DNA from: UMGS1387 sp045541355
GTDB lineage: Bacteria; Bacillota; Clostridia; Oscillospirales; CAG-382
DNA length: 43,464 nucleotides
NCBI GenBank assembly: GCA_045541355.1
Contig: JAZQIW010000093.1
Location: forward strand, 1-43,464
Direction: 5' to 3'
The notes under the pieces: model-generated
The model's database searches: none
What the model saw: only the letters and a program-made list of their open reading frames with translations
Told to the model about the DNA's origin: nothing
Program-made: the position numbers and the translations under genes
Shown here: one piece after another, positions 6,729 to 15,495 of the stretch
How positions within the stretch are numbered: the stretch's first letter is position 1
Layout of the letters: the number at the start of each line of letters is the position of its first letter

Positions 6729-7529
6729 CTACGCCTGTTTTGCAAGAAAATGTGTACCGACATCCTTTCCTTCGAGAATGTCATACAGCTTTTCGGGGGC
6801 GTTGCCTATTGTAACATACATATCAATTCCCCGTTCGGTGACGTGTTTTGCCGCCTCAAGCTTTGTTGCCATGCCGCCGGTGCCTCGGCTTGAGCCTGCA
6901 CCGTGGGCAAGACCGATAATGCTCTCGTCAATAACCGGCACGGTATGTATAAGCTTTGCCTTGGGATTAAGTCTCGGGTTATCGTCATACAGCCCCTCTA
7001 TATCCGACATTATTATGAGCTTTGCCGCACCGCAAAGCGAAGCAACAATGGCAGAGAGGGTATCGTTATCGCCGAAAACCTTTTTTGGCGACTCGATTTC
7101 GGTATGGCTTACCGAGTCGTGTTCATTAACTATTGGAATAATTCCGTTTTCAAGCAGAGCAGAGAAGGTATTCTTTAGGTTATTTCTTCTGTCATCCATC
7201 TCGATATCCTCGCTTGTCAGAAGAATCTGCCCCACCATATTGCCGTACTCTCCGAACAGCTTATCGTACAGGTGCATAAGCTCACACTGTCCGACAGCCG
7301 CTGCCGCCTGCTTCATTCTTATGTCGTGCGGTCTTTCGGCAAGCCTCATTTTATTGACTCCCACGGAAATAGCACCCGAGGAAACAAGCACCACCTCATA
7401 TCCGGCATTTCTCAAATCCGAAAGAACGCGGCAAAGACGGTCAAGGGTTTTTATGTCCACAGAGCCGTTCTCGTGTGTGAGTGTCGATGTGCCTACCTTT
7501 ACTACAATTCTGTTATTTGCTTTTTGCAT
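6729..7529 (-). CDS. proB: Glutamate 5-kinase
   Basis: 266 residues. It phosphorylates glutamate with ATP, the first step of proline synthesis. Amino-acid-kinase motifs are clear: IVVKVGTSTLT near the N-terminus, SSGAISVGV (about 51-59), IPIVNEHDSV (about 132-141), FGDNDTLSAIVA (about 152-163) and GTGGMATKLEAA near 216. The C-terminal PUA domain of E. coli ProB (367 residues) is absent, giving the shorter kinase-only form. It sits 26 bases after proA, so the pair is proA-proB instead of the commoner proB-proA. No proC lies in the window. The ribosome site is AAAGGAA. Confidence 0.93.
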   Translation of the reverse strand: MQKANNRIVVKVGTSTLTHENGSVDIKTLDRLCRVLSDLRNAGYEVVLVSSGAISVGVNKMRLAERPHDIRMKQAAAAVGQCELMHLYDKLFGEYGNMVGQILLTSEDIEMDDRRNNLKNTFSALLENGIIPIVNEHDSVSHTEIESPKKVFGDNDTLSAIVASLCGAAKLIIMSDIEGLYDDNPRLNPKAKLIHTVPVIDESIIGLAHGAGSSRGTGGMATKLEAAKHVTERGIDMYVTIGNAPEKLYDILEGKDVGTHFLAKQA

Positions 7530-7555
7530 AATTATATCACTGTTCCTTTTTTCTT

Positions 7556-8803
7556 TCAGTTTCTCACCTGTCCCGAGCCTGTCACAACATACTTTGTCGT
7601 TGTCAGTGCCTCAAGTCCCATGGGTCCCCTTGCGTGCAGCTTCTGGGTGGAAATTCCGATTTCCGCACCGAGACCGAACTCCTCACCGTCGGTAAAACGC
7701 GTTGAGGCATTCACATACACCGCCGCCGAATCCACGTTATCCGTAAAATACTTTGCCGCCGCCATGTCCTCTGTTACAATTGCCTCGCTGTGCTTTGTGG
7801 AATGTTCATTTATATGGTTTACGGCTTCCTTGACATCCTCTACCACCTTCACCGAGAGGATATAGTCATTATACTCGGTATAAAAATCCTCCTCGGTTGC
7901 CTTTTCAATATCGGGAAGTATTCTGAGAGTCTTTTCACAGCCGCGGAGAATTACATTCTTCTCCTTCATTTTTCTTTGCATCATGGGAAGAAATTCCTCT
8001 GCCACGCTCTCTGCCACAAGAAGATTTTCCGCGCTGTTGCAAACGCTCGGTCTCTGCGCCCTTGCGTTAAAGGCAATTTCGTTTGCCATTTCAAGATTTG
8101 CCTTTGCGTCAACATACACATGGCAGTTTCCCGCGCCCGTCTCAATTACCGGAACGGTGGCGTTTTCCACAACGCTCTTTATAAGTCCCTTGCCGCCCCT
8201 CGGAATCAGCACATCTATCTTTCCCGAGGCTGTCATAAGAGCCTTGGCGCTGTCTCTTGAGGTATCCGACAGCACATTAACGCAGTTTTCGGAAAAGCCG
8301 CACTCACGAAGCGCGCCTCTTATGCAATCGGCTATGGCAAGGTTTGAATTTATTGCTTCCTTGCCGCCTCTGAGCACACAAGCGTTTCCGCTTTTGATAC
8401 AAAGGCACGCCGCATCTGCCGTAACATTGGGGCGGGATTCATAGATTATCCCCACCACCCCCAGAGGAACACTTATTTTTTTAATTTCAAGGCCGTTAGG
8501 TCTTACACTTACGCTTCCCTTTCCGCAGGGGTCGGGCAAAGAAGCAACCTTTATTACGGCATCTGCCATGGCAGAGAGCTTTCCTTCCGAAAGGGTAAGT
8601 CTGTCAATCATGGCATCCGACATTCCGTTTTCTCTTGCGTTTTTTATATCAAGGCTGTTTGCCGCAAGAATTTTCGGGCTTGATTTGACTATTGCCTGAG
8701 CAATACAAAAAAGTATGTCATTTCTCTGCTTTTCCGATGCCGTAACAAGCTCAAGGCTTGCACCTCTTGCACCGTCAAATACATTGTTCATTTCATTATT
8801 CAT
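7556..8803 (-). CDS. proA: Gamma-glutamyl phosphate reductase
   Basis: 415 residues. It reduces glutamyl-5-phosphate with NADPH to glutamate semialdehyde, second step of proline synthesis. It has the aldehyde-dehydrogenase fold with PLGVVGIIYESRPNVT and IKSGNACVLRGGKEA in the cofactor half, and the catalytic cysteine in RAQRPSVCNSAENLL. The ATG at 8803 is preferred because AGGTG is spaced 6 bases upstream. An in-frame GTG at 8812 would add three residues, and an ATG at 8791 would remove four. The start overlaps the end of the HAD phosphatase gene, and proB follows, so the genes are co-transcribed. Confidence 0.93.
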   Translation of the reverse strand: MNNEMNNVFDGARGASLELVTASEKQRNDILFCIAQAIVKSSPKILAANSLDIKNARENGMSDAMIDRLTLSEGKLSAMADAVIKVASLPDPCGKGSVSVRPNGLEIKKISVPLGVVGIIYESRPNVTADAACLCIKSGNACVLRGGKEAINSNLAIADCIRGALRECGFSENCVNVLSDTSRDSAKALMTASGKIDVLIPRGGKGLIKSVVENATVPVIETGAGNCHVYVDAKANLEMANEIAFNARAQRPSVCNSAENLLVAESVAEEFLPMMQRKMKEKNVILRGCEKTLRILPDIEKATEEDFYTEYNDYILSVKVVEDVKEAVNHINEHSTKHSEAIVTEDMAAAKYFTDNVDSAAVYVNASTRFTDGEEFGLGAEIGISTQKLHARGPMGLEALTTTKYVVTGSGQVRN

Positions 8804-9470
8804 AATCTTCACCTGTTATAAACGAATAAAGCTGTGCCGTATTATCGGCATAAAAGTCCGCCCTTTCATCGCCAAAACCGCCTTTGCCGTGAAAGCCCCA
8901 TGTCACACCTGCACACACAACTCCCGCATTATGCGCCGTCTTTACATCCACGTGGGAATCCCCCACATAAACAAGCTCATCCTTATCAATTCCGAGCTGT
9001 TCAAGGGCAAGAAGTATACATTCCTTCTGCGGCTTTACGGGTCTATCCTCACCCGTTCCCGACACATAGGAAAACATGCCGCCGAAAAACCTTTCGCAAA
9101 GCTGCTCCACCTGTCCGTGAGGCTTGTTTGACACAACGGAAAGCACATAGCCTTCATTTTTAAGCCTTGACACAAGCTCCTGTATTCCGTCATACGCCCT
9201 TGTTTCGATGCAGACGTTTTTGCTGTAATTCTCAAGGTATATTTTATGGGTTTGCTCTATCGTCTCTGCATCCCTCTTGTCTTCGGGAAGGGCAAGCTCT
9301 ATCAGTCTTTTTGAGCCGTAATTAATAAAGGAACGCACCTCCTTCTTGGTATGGGCAGCGTATCCGAGTTTATTCATTGTAAGATTTATGCTGTAATGTA
9401 TGTCGCCCAGGGTATCGAGAAGCGTGCCGTCAAGGTCAAACATTACCGCTTTATATTTTTTTGCCGTCAT
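8796..9470 (-). CDS. HAD-family phosphatase (phosphoglycolate phosphatase-like)
   Basis: 224 residues. The four HAD motifs are visible: DLDGTLLDT (nucleophile Asp, about 12-20), SVVSNKP (about 115-121), the lysine in KPQKE and VGDSHVDV (about 167-174). A helical cap sits between motifs one and two, the Gph/PgmB layout. Substrates could be phosphoglycolate, a sugar phosphate, pyrophosphate or a nucleotide; sequence alone does not decide. The gene lies between yfbR and proA on the same strand, with its last codons overlapping the proA start. It may serve as general metabolite repair. Confidence 0.87.
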   Translation of the reverse strand: MTAKKYKAVMFDLDGTLLDTLGDIHYSINLTMNKLGYAAHTKKEVRSFINYGSKRLIELALPEDKRDAETIEQTHKIYLENYSKNVCIETRAYDGIQELVSRLKNEGYVLSVVSNKPHGQVEQLCERFFGGMFSYVSGTGEDRPVKPQKECILLALEQLGIDKDELVYVGDSHVDVKTAHNAGVVCAGVTWGFHGKGGFGDERADFYADNTAQLYSFITGEDYE

Positions 9471-9500
9471 TTTCCTATCCGTATTTTCCGTAAATTTTGT

Positions 9501-10088
9501 TTAAAGCTCATCAATAGGCTTTTCGTATGCAGAGGAGGCATTTTTCATAAACCAATCCACCTCGGGCATTGAAAGTGCAAGCTCCCTTACCGCCCTCTCG
9601 GTTGTCTCAAGCGCCATTCTGAACTCGTTATTGCCGTTTTTATACTCCTCTACGCACTTTAAGTATGCGCAGATTTTATCCGCCGCCTTGACAATTTTCT
9701 TTGCCTGTTCATCAAGCTCCTCAAACAGAAGTATGTCCGAGAAATCACCTCTCAGCTCCTCCGGAAGCTTTGACAGGGCGTTGTCAAGGGCATTTCTTTC
9801 AAGCTGCTTATAGCTGTCGCGTATGGAGCTGTTGAAGTATTTGACGGGTGTCGGAAGGTCTCCCGTGAAAATCTCGCTCATATCGTGATAAAGCGCATAC
9901 ACGGCTATTCTTTCGGCATCATAGCTTTTGCCGAAATACCTGTTTCCCGCAAGTGCAAGAGCGTGCGAAAGCATGGCACATTCGGCTGAATGTTCCGTGA
10001 GATTCTCGTTTCTCAGATTTCTCATAAGCCCCCAGCGGTTTATATATTTCATTCTCGAAGCGAGCGCAAAAAACGAATACTGTCCCAC
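9501..10088 (-). CDS. yfbR: HD-domain 5'-deoxynucleotidase (YfbR family)
   Basis: 195 residues. Metal and catalytic residues fall at the same positions as in E. coli YfbR: H33, H68-D69 (YHDMSE), E72 and D77. The start segment FFALASRMKYINRWGLMRN also matches that family. The enzyme removes 5'-phosphate from deoxynucleoside monophosphates and helps balance dNTP pools. The start is a GTG at 10088 with a GGGGGAGG ribosome site nine bases upstream. It is the first gene of the minus-strand group yfbR-HAD-proA-proB and has a clear promoter. Confidence 0.92.
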   Translation of the reverse strand: MGQYSFFALASRMKYINRWGLMRNLRNENLTEHSAECAMLSHALALAGNRYFGKSYDAERIAVYALYHDMSEIFTGDLPTPVKYFNSSIRDSYKQLERNALDNALSKLPEELRGDFSDILLFEELDEQAKKIVKAADKICAYLKCVEEYKNGNNEFRMALETTERAVRELALSMPEVDWFMKNASSAYEKPIDEL

Positions 10089-10120
10089 CTGTCAAAACCT
10101 CCCCCTTTTAAGTATCCATA

Positions 10121-10149
10121 ATTATAGCACGGCAAAAGCGATAAATCAA
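10121..10149 (-). promoter_or_regulatory. Sigma-A promoter of the yfbR-proB group
   Basis: On the minus strand, TTGATT (10149-10144), a 17-base spacer and TATAAT (10126-10121). It lies 33 bases before the yfbR GTG start. Confidence 0.8.
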
Positions 10150-10271
10150 TACCTAAATATTATTATGCAAACTAAAATAATGTGTTAATTTAACGGTTTT
10201 GTTATTTACTTGAGAGTTTTTTTGGTGTATAATAATTTGAATTATAATGATTATAAGGAGAAGTATTACAA

Positions 10272-10814
10272 ATGAAAAGAACACTCTCTGCCGTAATGGC
10301 ACTGCTTGTAATAGGTTTTTCTCTTGTTTCCTGCAAAAACGAGCCCGAGGAAGGATACAAATCCGTCGAATCGCCCACTTGCGATTTTTCGTTTTCCTGC
10401 CCCGAAAGCTGGGATGTGACATACACCGAGGGTATGCTTTCGGTTATGGCTCCCTCGGATGCGGTTAAGGCAAATGTTACGGGTTTTAGCTTTTTTGACG
10501 AGGCGGCAAAGGACAAAACTCCCCTTGACTACTGGAATGAGGTATACAAGGTGCAGTTTGAAGAAACCTTCTCAACCATGAACGTTACAAAAACCGAAGA
10601 AACCACCCTGTCGGGTATTATTGCTCAACACGTATTTTATACGGTGGATCTGGGCAAGGACTCCTTCAACTGTCAGACGGTAATCTGCGTATACGGAAGC
10701 GAGGTTTTCACTCTCACTCTTACCTCGGGCGCACAAACCGAGGAAAACAAAGACGTATACACCGACTACTCAGAGGATTTTGAAAGAATTATAAGCTCCT
10801 TCAGAATCGGCTGA
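10272..10814 (+). CDS. Putative lipoprotein with PsbP-like domain
   Basis: 180 residues. A signal peptide with lipobox LVSC (Cys21) predicts lipid attachment on the outer face of the membrane. The rest (from SFSCPESWDVTY to the C-terminal FERIISSFRI) has the repeated beta-strand pattern and terminal IISSFR segment common in PsbP/DcrB-like secreted proteins. This assignment is by pattern only. A ribosome site AAGGAG precedes the ATG. A TATAAT at about 10228-10233 may be its -10 box, but no convincing -35 box was found. It sits 30 bases before secA and may be co-transcribed with it. Function unknown. Confidence 0.75.
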   Translation: MKRTLSAVMALLVIGFSLVSCKNEPEEGYKSVESPTCDFSFSCPESWDVTYTEGMLSVMAPSDAVKANVTGFSFFDEAAKDKTPLDYWNEVYKVQFEETFSTMNVTKTEETTLSGIIAQHVFYTVDLGKDSFNCQTVICVYGSEVFTLTLTSGAQTEENKDVYTDYSEDFERIISSFRIG

Positions 10815-10844
10815 TACAAACTGACACAAAAGAGGTAAATATAA

Positions 10845-13655
10845 ATGTCAATAATTACAAAGCTTTTCGGCACAAGAAGCGAAAGAGAAGTTAAAAAGCT
10901 TATGCCGACAATCGAAAAAATAGAAGCACTTGATGAAAAGTTCTCATCCATGAGCGAGAAGGAATTGAGGGGCATGACAGGCGTTCTCAAGGAACGTCTT
11001 GCAAAGGGCGAGAGCCTTGACGACATTCTTCCCGAGGCGTTTGCAACGGTCAGGGAGGCATCCTTCCGCGTTCTCGGAATGAAGCACTTCAGAGTACAGC
11101 TCATAGGCGGTCTTATTATTCACCTTGGAAGAATTGCGGAAATGAAAACGGGTGAGGGTAAAACCCTTATGGCTACCCTTCCCGCATATCTCAACGCACT
11201 GACGGGCGAGGGCGTTCACATTGTAACGGTGAATGACTATCTTGCAAGACGTGACAGCGAGTGGATGGGCAAGGTATACAGCTACCTCGGACTTTCGGTA
11301 GGTCTTATTGTTCACGGTCTTACTCAGGCTGAAAGAAAAGAGGCGTATGCCGCAGACATCACCTACGGTACAAACAACGAATACGGCTTTGACTATCTGA
11401 GAGACAACATGGCGGTAAACAAGGCAAATCTTGTTCAGCGAGGCCACGCCTTTGCCATTGTCGACGAGGTTGACTCCATTCTCATAGACGAGGCAAGAAC
11501 GCCCCTTATTATTTCAGGTCAGGGGGATGAATCGGGAGAAATGTACGCAAAGGCGGACAAATTTGCCCGCACTCTTACCTGCCACGTCATAAAGGAGCTT
11601 GACAACAAGGAGGACCAGGACACAATCTCGGGCGACTACATCGTTGACGAGAAGAAAAAGACGGTTGTTCTGACAGCCGAGGGCGTCAAGAAGGCTGAAA
11701 GCTATTTCGGTATCGAAAACCTTTCGGATGCCGACAACATCACCATTTCCAACCACATAAATCTTGCCATTCGCGCCCACGGAAGCATGAAGAACGATGT
11801 TGACTATGTTGTAAAAGACGGAGAGGTTCTCATTGTAGACTCCTTTACGGGAAGAATCATGCTCGGAAGAAGATTCTCAAACGGTCTTCATCAGGCAATC
11901 GAGGCAAAGGAAAACGTAAAAATAAAGAACGAATCCAAAACCCTTGCCACCATCACCTTCCAGAACTTCTTCAGACTCTACAAGAAGCTCTCGGGTATGA
12001 CGGGTACGGCGCTCACCGAGGAAGAGGAATTCAGGGAAATTTACGCCCTTGACGTTGTGGAAATTCCCACCAACCGTCCCATGATAAGAAAGGACAGCCC
12101 CGACGTTGTTTACAAAACGGTAAGGGGAAAATACAGAGCCATTGTCAATCAGATAAAGGAATGTCACGAAAAGGGACAGCCGGTGCTTGTAGGTACGGTT
12201 TCCATTGAAAAGAGTGAGCTTCTTTCCGACATTCTCAAGAAGAACGGAATTCCCCATACGGTGCTCAACGCAAAGTACCACGAAAAGGAAGCCGAAATTG
12301 TAGCTCAGGCGGGAAAGCTCGGTGCCGTTACCATTTCCACCAACATGGCAGGCCGAGGCACAGACATCATGCTTGGCGGTAATGCAGAATACCTTGCAAA
12401 GAACGAAATGAAAAAATTGGGCTTTGAGCCTGAGCAGATAAGTGCGGCGACCAGCTACTTTGAAACAGACGACGAGGAAATTCTAAATCTCAGAAAGACT
12501 TACAGCGACCTTTATGCTTCCTTTAAGGCGGAAATTGCCCCCGAGGCAGAGAAGGTAGCCGAGGCAGGCGGTCTTTACATTCTCGGTACGGAAAGACACG
12601 AGAGCCGCCGTATAGACAATCAGCTCAGAGGCCGTGCGGGACGTCAGGGAGACCCCGGTGCTTCGAGATTTTTCCTTTCGCTTGAGGATGACCTGTTAAG
12701 GCTTTTCGGCAGCGAAAGAATAATCGGCATGGTTGACAAGCTCGGGCTTGACGAGGACACCCCCATTGATGCCTCCATTCTCTCTAACACCATCGAGGGT
12801 GCACAAAAGCGTCTTGAGGACATGAACTTCCAGCGACGCAAGAACGTGCTTATGTACGACGATGTTATGAACAAGCAGCGTGAAATCATCTACCGTCAGA
12901 GAACAGAGGTGCTTTCGGGCGACAACATAAAAGAAAAGATTGAGGCAATGATTGAGGACTATGTTGTAAGCGGCGCAGAGCCCTTCCTTGCGGGTGAAAC
13001 CTTTGAGGAATGGAATCTCGAGGGTCTTCGCGGATACTTCTACGGCATTCTCACAGACGAGAAGGATTTCAGATATACAGACGACGAAATAAACAAAATA
13101 AGCGAGGACAAGATTATAAGCGAGCTTGTGGAGCGTGCAAAGAAGAGATACGCCGAAAAGGAAGAAATGTTCCCCGAGGGAGCACTTCGTGAAATTGAGA
13201 GAATCGTACTGCTTCGCAACGTTGACAAGCGTTGGGTTGACCACATTGATGCCATGGATGACCTTGAAGACGGCATAGGACTTCGCGCCTACGGTCAGAA
13301 GGACCCCGTCAACGAATACAGATTTGAATCGGCAAATATGTTTGACGAAATGATTGCAGGGGTCAAGGAGGAAACGGCAAAGACGCTTCTCACCATCGTT
13401 CCCGCAACAACAGTAAGACATTCCGAGCAGGTTCGTGAAATGAACGAGTCGAGAAAGTCGGCACCCATTTCAGCTCCCGCCCCCACATCGCGCGAGAATG
13501 TATACGGCAAGGCAGCAACACCCGAAAAGGCAAATGTGCCCTACGTTAAGCCCAAGAGCGCAAGCATCGGCAGAAATGACCCCTGTCCCTGCGGCAGCGG
13601 CAAAAAGTACAAGAAATGCTGCGGTGCAAATTCCGCCACAGACAGCGAGGCATAA
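10845..13655 (+). CDS. secA: Preprotein translocase ATPase SecA
   Basis: 936 residues, the motor that drives preproteins through SecYEG. Walker A MKTGEGKT is at 100-107 and the DEVD Walker B at 207-210. Helicase motif MAGRGTDIMLGG and the second-domain LRGRAGRQGDPG are intact. The scaffold and wing follow. The C-terminus has the zinc-binding SEC-C motif PCPCGSGKKYKKCCG at 913-927, which contacts SecB or ribosomes in other bacteria. Length and order are those of ordinary SecA1; nothing suggests a SecA2. The ribosome site GAGG lies nine bases before the ATG. A membrane protein gene follows after about 50 bases. Confidence 0.98.
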   Translation: MSIITKLFGTRSEREVKKLMPTIEKIEALDEKFSSMSEKELRGMTGVLKERLAKGESLDDILPEAFATVREASFRVLGMKHFRVQLIGGLIIHLGRIAEMKTGEGKTLMATLPAYLNALTGEGVHIVTVNDYLARRDSEWMGKVYSYLGLSVGLIVHGLTQAERKEAYAADITYGTNNEYGFDYLRDNMAVNKANLVQRGHAFAIVDEVDSILIDEARTPLIISGQGDESGEMYAKADKFARTLTCHVIKELDNKEDQDTISGDYIVDEKKKTVVLTAEGVKKAESYFGIENLSDADNITISNHINLAIRAHGSMKNDVDYVVKDGEVLIVDSFTGRIMLGRRFSNGLHQAIEAKENVKIKNESKTLATITFQNFFRLYKKLSGMTGTALTEEEEFREIYALDVVEIPTNRPMIRKDSPDVVYKTVRGKYRAIVNQIKECHEKGQPVLVGTVSIEKSELLSDILKKNGIPHTVLNAKYHEKEAEIVAQAGKLGAVTISTNMAGRGTDIMLGGNAEYLAKNEMKKLGFEPEQISAATSYFETDDEEILNLRKTYSDLYASFKAEIAPEAEKVAEAGGLYILGTERHESRRIDNQLRGRAGRQGDPGASRFFLSLEDDLLRLFGSERIIGMVDKLGLDEDTPIDASILSNTIEGAQKRLEDMNFQRRKNVLMYDDVMNKQREIIYRQRTEVLSGDNIKEKIEAMIEDYVVSGAEPFLAGETFEEWNLEGLRGYFYGILTDEKDFRYTDDEINKISEDKIISELVERAKKRYAEKEEMFPEGALREIERIVLLRNVDKRWVDHIDAMDDLEDGIGLRAYGQKDPVNEYRFESANMFDEMIAGVKEETAKTLLTIVPATTVRHSEQVREMNESRKSAPISAPAPTSRENVYGKAATPEKANVPYVKPKSASIGRNDPCPCGSGKKYKKCCGANSATDSEA

Positions 13656-13704
13656 GGCGGCATACCGCATTATGTCAAAGTGAATTTCGCAAAGGAGGAA
13701 AAAC

Positions 13705-14310
13705 ATGGGCTTTGGACTTATATTTCTCGGCTGGGCAACCCTTTTATGCTTTAAGGTTCTTCCCGTCGGCATCATCGGAGCTATTCTCATGCTCAAAGGG
13801 CTTTTGAAGCTTTCCTCCTACGGCGAAGCTTTTAAAAGGGCAGCAGGTGCCTGCTGTGCCCTGCTTATATACTTCACGGTATTCGGAGTTCTCTGGACAC
13901 TTGACATTACGGGTGTTTTTCGGTTTACGGAGATAGCGGCACTTGTATTTGCAGACGAAATCATATACTACTCGATGCTGGTTATCTTTTCCATACTGCT
14001 TTACAGGGCGCTCGGAGACATCTCACGTACCGTCGGCTTTGACAAGGGAATTGCACGGGAAAAGAAATGCATATCCCTTGTGATAGTATTTGTGTGCTTT
14101 ACCCTTTTAAGGGTGGCTCTCTCGCCTTTGGGACTTGATGCTTATATGAGGGCGGCGCTTGTTGTATTTGAGCTTGTCTGGCTCATTTACTCGGCAGTCT
14201 ACATCTATTCCTGCTACATGATGATTGCAACGCAGGAAATAATTGACGATGAAATAAAGAAAATGCGTGAGTACGATGAAAAGTACTCCTTCAGAAAGCG
14301 CAAAAGATAA
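13705..14310 (+). CDS. Hypothetical multi-pass membrane protein
   Basis: 201 residues with about five hydrophobic segments: residues 1-31, 44-66, 72-92, 113-130 and 140-172. A basic, charged cytoplasmic tail (DDEIKKMREYDEKYSFRKRKR-like, last ~25 residues) follows. The AAAGGAGG ribosome site is strong. The family was not recognised. It shares a likely transcript with secA upstream and with the thioesterase and two further membrane proteins downstream. Its C-terminal half shows the same short-helix, cysteine-containing style as the 468-residue membrane protein at 15.5 kb, but no clear homology was seen. Confidence 0.75.
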   Translation: MGFGLIFLGWATLLCFKVLPVGIIGAILMLKGLLKLSSYGEAFKRAAGACCALLIYFTVFGVLWTLDITGVFRFTEIAALVFADEIIYYSMLVIFSILLYRALGDISRTVGFDKGIAREKKCISLVIVFVCFTLLRVALSPLGLDAYMRAALVVFELVWLIYSAVYIYSCYMMIATQEIIDDEIKKMREYDEKYSFRKRKR

Positions 14311-14345
14311 ACTCGACACTTTCTTTTGAACGGAGGTTTATACAT

Positions 14346-14741
14346 ATGTTAAAACAGGGAATACTCGGAAAAGAGCAGGCTATTGTCAGCCACAGCAACA
14401 GCGCCGTTGCAATGGGCAGCGGAACTTTAGAGGTTTTCTCGACACCCGGCATGATTGCCCTTATGGAAAGTGCCGCGTGCTCAAGCCTCAAAGGACATCT
14501 TGAGCCGGGCAAAACAACCGTAGGTGTTTCGATTGATGCAAAGCACATCTCGGCAACGCCTCTCGGAATGACGGTATACTGCGAGAGCGAGCTTTGCGAG
14601 GTTGACGGCAAAAGGCTTGTTTTCAAAATCACAGCCTTTGACAAGTGCGGTGTTATCGGTACGGCAACTCATGAGAGAATGATTGTGGATGCCAAAAAGC
14701 TGCTTGAAAAGGCGGCGGCAAAGAAGGAAGTAAGAGCATGA
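14346..14741 (+). CDS. Hotdog-fold thioesterase (FlK-like)
   Basis: 131 residues. The segment STPGMIALMESAACSSL (about 31-47) and the later GTATHERMIVD (about 107-117) resemble the Thr/Glu/His active-site regions of fluoroacetyl-CoA thioesterase-like hotdog proteins. These hydrolyse short acyl-CoAs; here the physiological substrate is unknown. The ATG follows GGAGGTTTATACAT, a strong ribosome site. Its stop overlaps the start of the next gene (ATGA). Family call fairly sure, role inferred. Confidence 0.83.
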   Translation: MLKQGILGKEQAIVSHSNSAVAMGSGTLEVFSTPGMIALMESAACSSLKGHLEPGKTTVGVSIDAKHISATPLGMTVYCESELCEVDGKRLVFKITAFDKCGVIGTATHERMIVDAKKLLEKAAAKKEVRA

Positions 14742-15469
14742 GACGCAAAACAGACGGCAGTGCGGCTTTAACAGGTCAGCAAAAACGAAAAAAAATCCTG
14801 TTTACCGCATTAAAGGTTATCTTTATTTTACTCATACTTCTTGTTGCGGCGGCAATTATTGCAGGCTTTGTTTCCGACAGACTCATGTCGGACAATTCGG
14901 CAGAGGTGCATCAGATAGCGGAGATTTATCCCACGCTTACCCCCTTTCCCGCCGACTTTGATACAGACATTTCAACCCTTGAGGAATATATGTCCCTCGG
15001 CACCGGTGTAATGTATAAATTCCCAGAGGGGGACAGCTTTGACATTGACGACATTCCCGACGGGCAAAAGAGCAGCGAGCAAAAATTCTTTGCCGACTAC
15101 TTTGATGTTCTCAAAAAAGGGGATTACAAACGCTACCCCTCTCTCTTTACGGAAAAGTACAAAAGAGACCCCGTCGGCTTTGAAAAGGATTTTGAAAGGC
15201 AGTTTCCTCCCCAGAAGGTTTACGACATTATCGCCGAGGAGCTTTACAAAACAAGCGGCGACGGCAAGGAATACACCTATGACGGAGAAAAATGCGACTT
15301 TTCCATATTCAGGGTAAGCTACCGAATTTATCGGAACGACGGTTATTTCAGACCTGATTTATATGATGAAAGTCTTGTGCGTCCTTTATATTTTGAGCTT
15401 GTAACCTTCAGCGACAGCGGCAAAACCTTCATCAAGAATCTCTACACCGAAACAAGTATAGCAAAATAA
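14738..15469 (+). CDS. Hypothetical membrane-anchored extracytoplasmic protein
   Basis: 243 residues. A short basic N-terminus (RRKTDGS...QQKRKK) precedes one transmembrane helix at about 22-47. A hydrophilic, acidic, aromatic-rich domain (about 48-243) would lie outside the cell. No known family was recognised. It starts inside the stop codon of the thioesterase gene, so the two are translationally coupled, and it is followed by a 468-residue membrane protein, suggesting the three work in the envelope. The domain shows alternating strand-like segments such as FSIFRVSYRIYRNDGY and LYFELVTFSDSGKTF near the C-terminus. Confidence 0.75.
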   Translation: MRRKTDGSAALTGQQKRKKILFTALKVIFILLILLVAAAIIAGFVSDRLMSDNSAEVHQIAEIYPTLTPFPADFDTDISTLEEYMSLGTGVMYKFPEGDSFDIDDIPDGQKSSEQKFFADYFDVLKKGDYKRYPSLFTEKYKRDPVGFEKDFERQFPPQKVYDIIAEELYKTSGDGKEYTYDGEKCDFSIFRVSYRIYRNDGYFRPDLYDESLVRPLYFELVTFSDSGKTFIKNLYTETSIAK

Positions 15470-15495
15470 TCCAAACAAACCCTCGGAGGTTATTT

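Noticed and set aside
6685..7695. 336-codon open frame on the plus strand across proB and the end of proA
   Set aside because: It is fully antisense to two clear proline genes, is rich in Ser/Pro from reverse-complement codon bias, has no ribosome site and matches no family.
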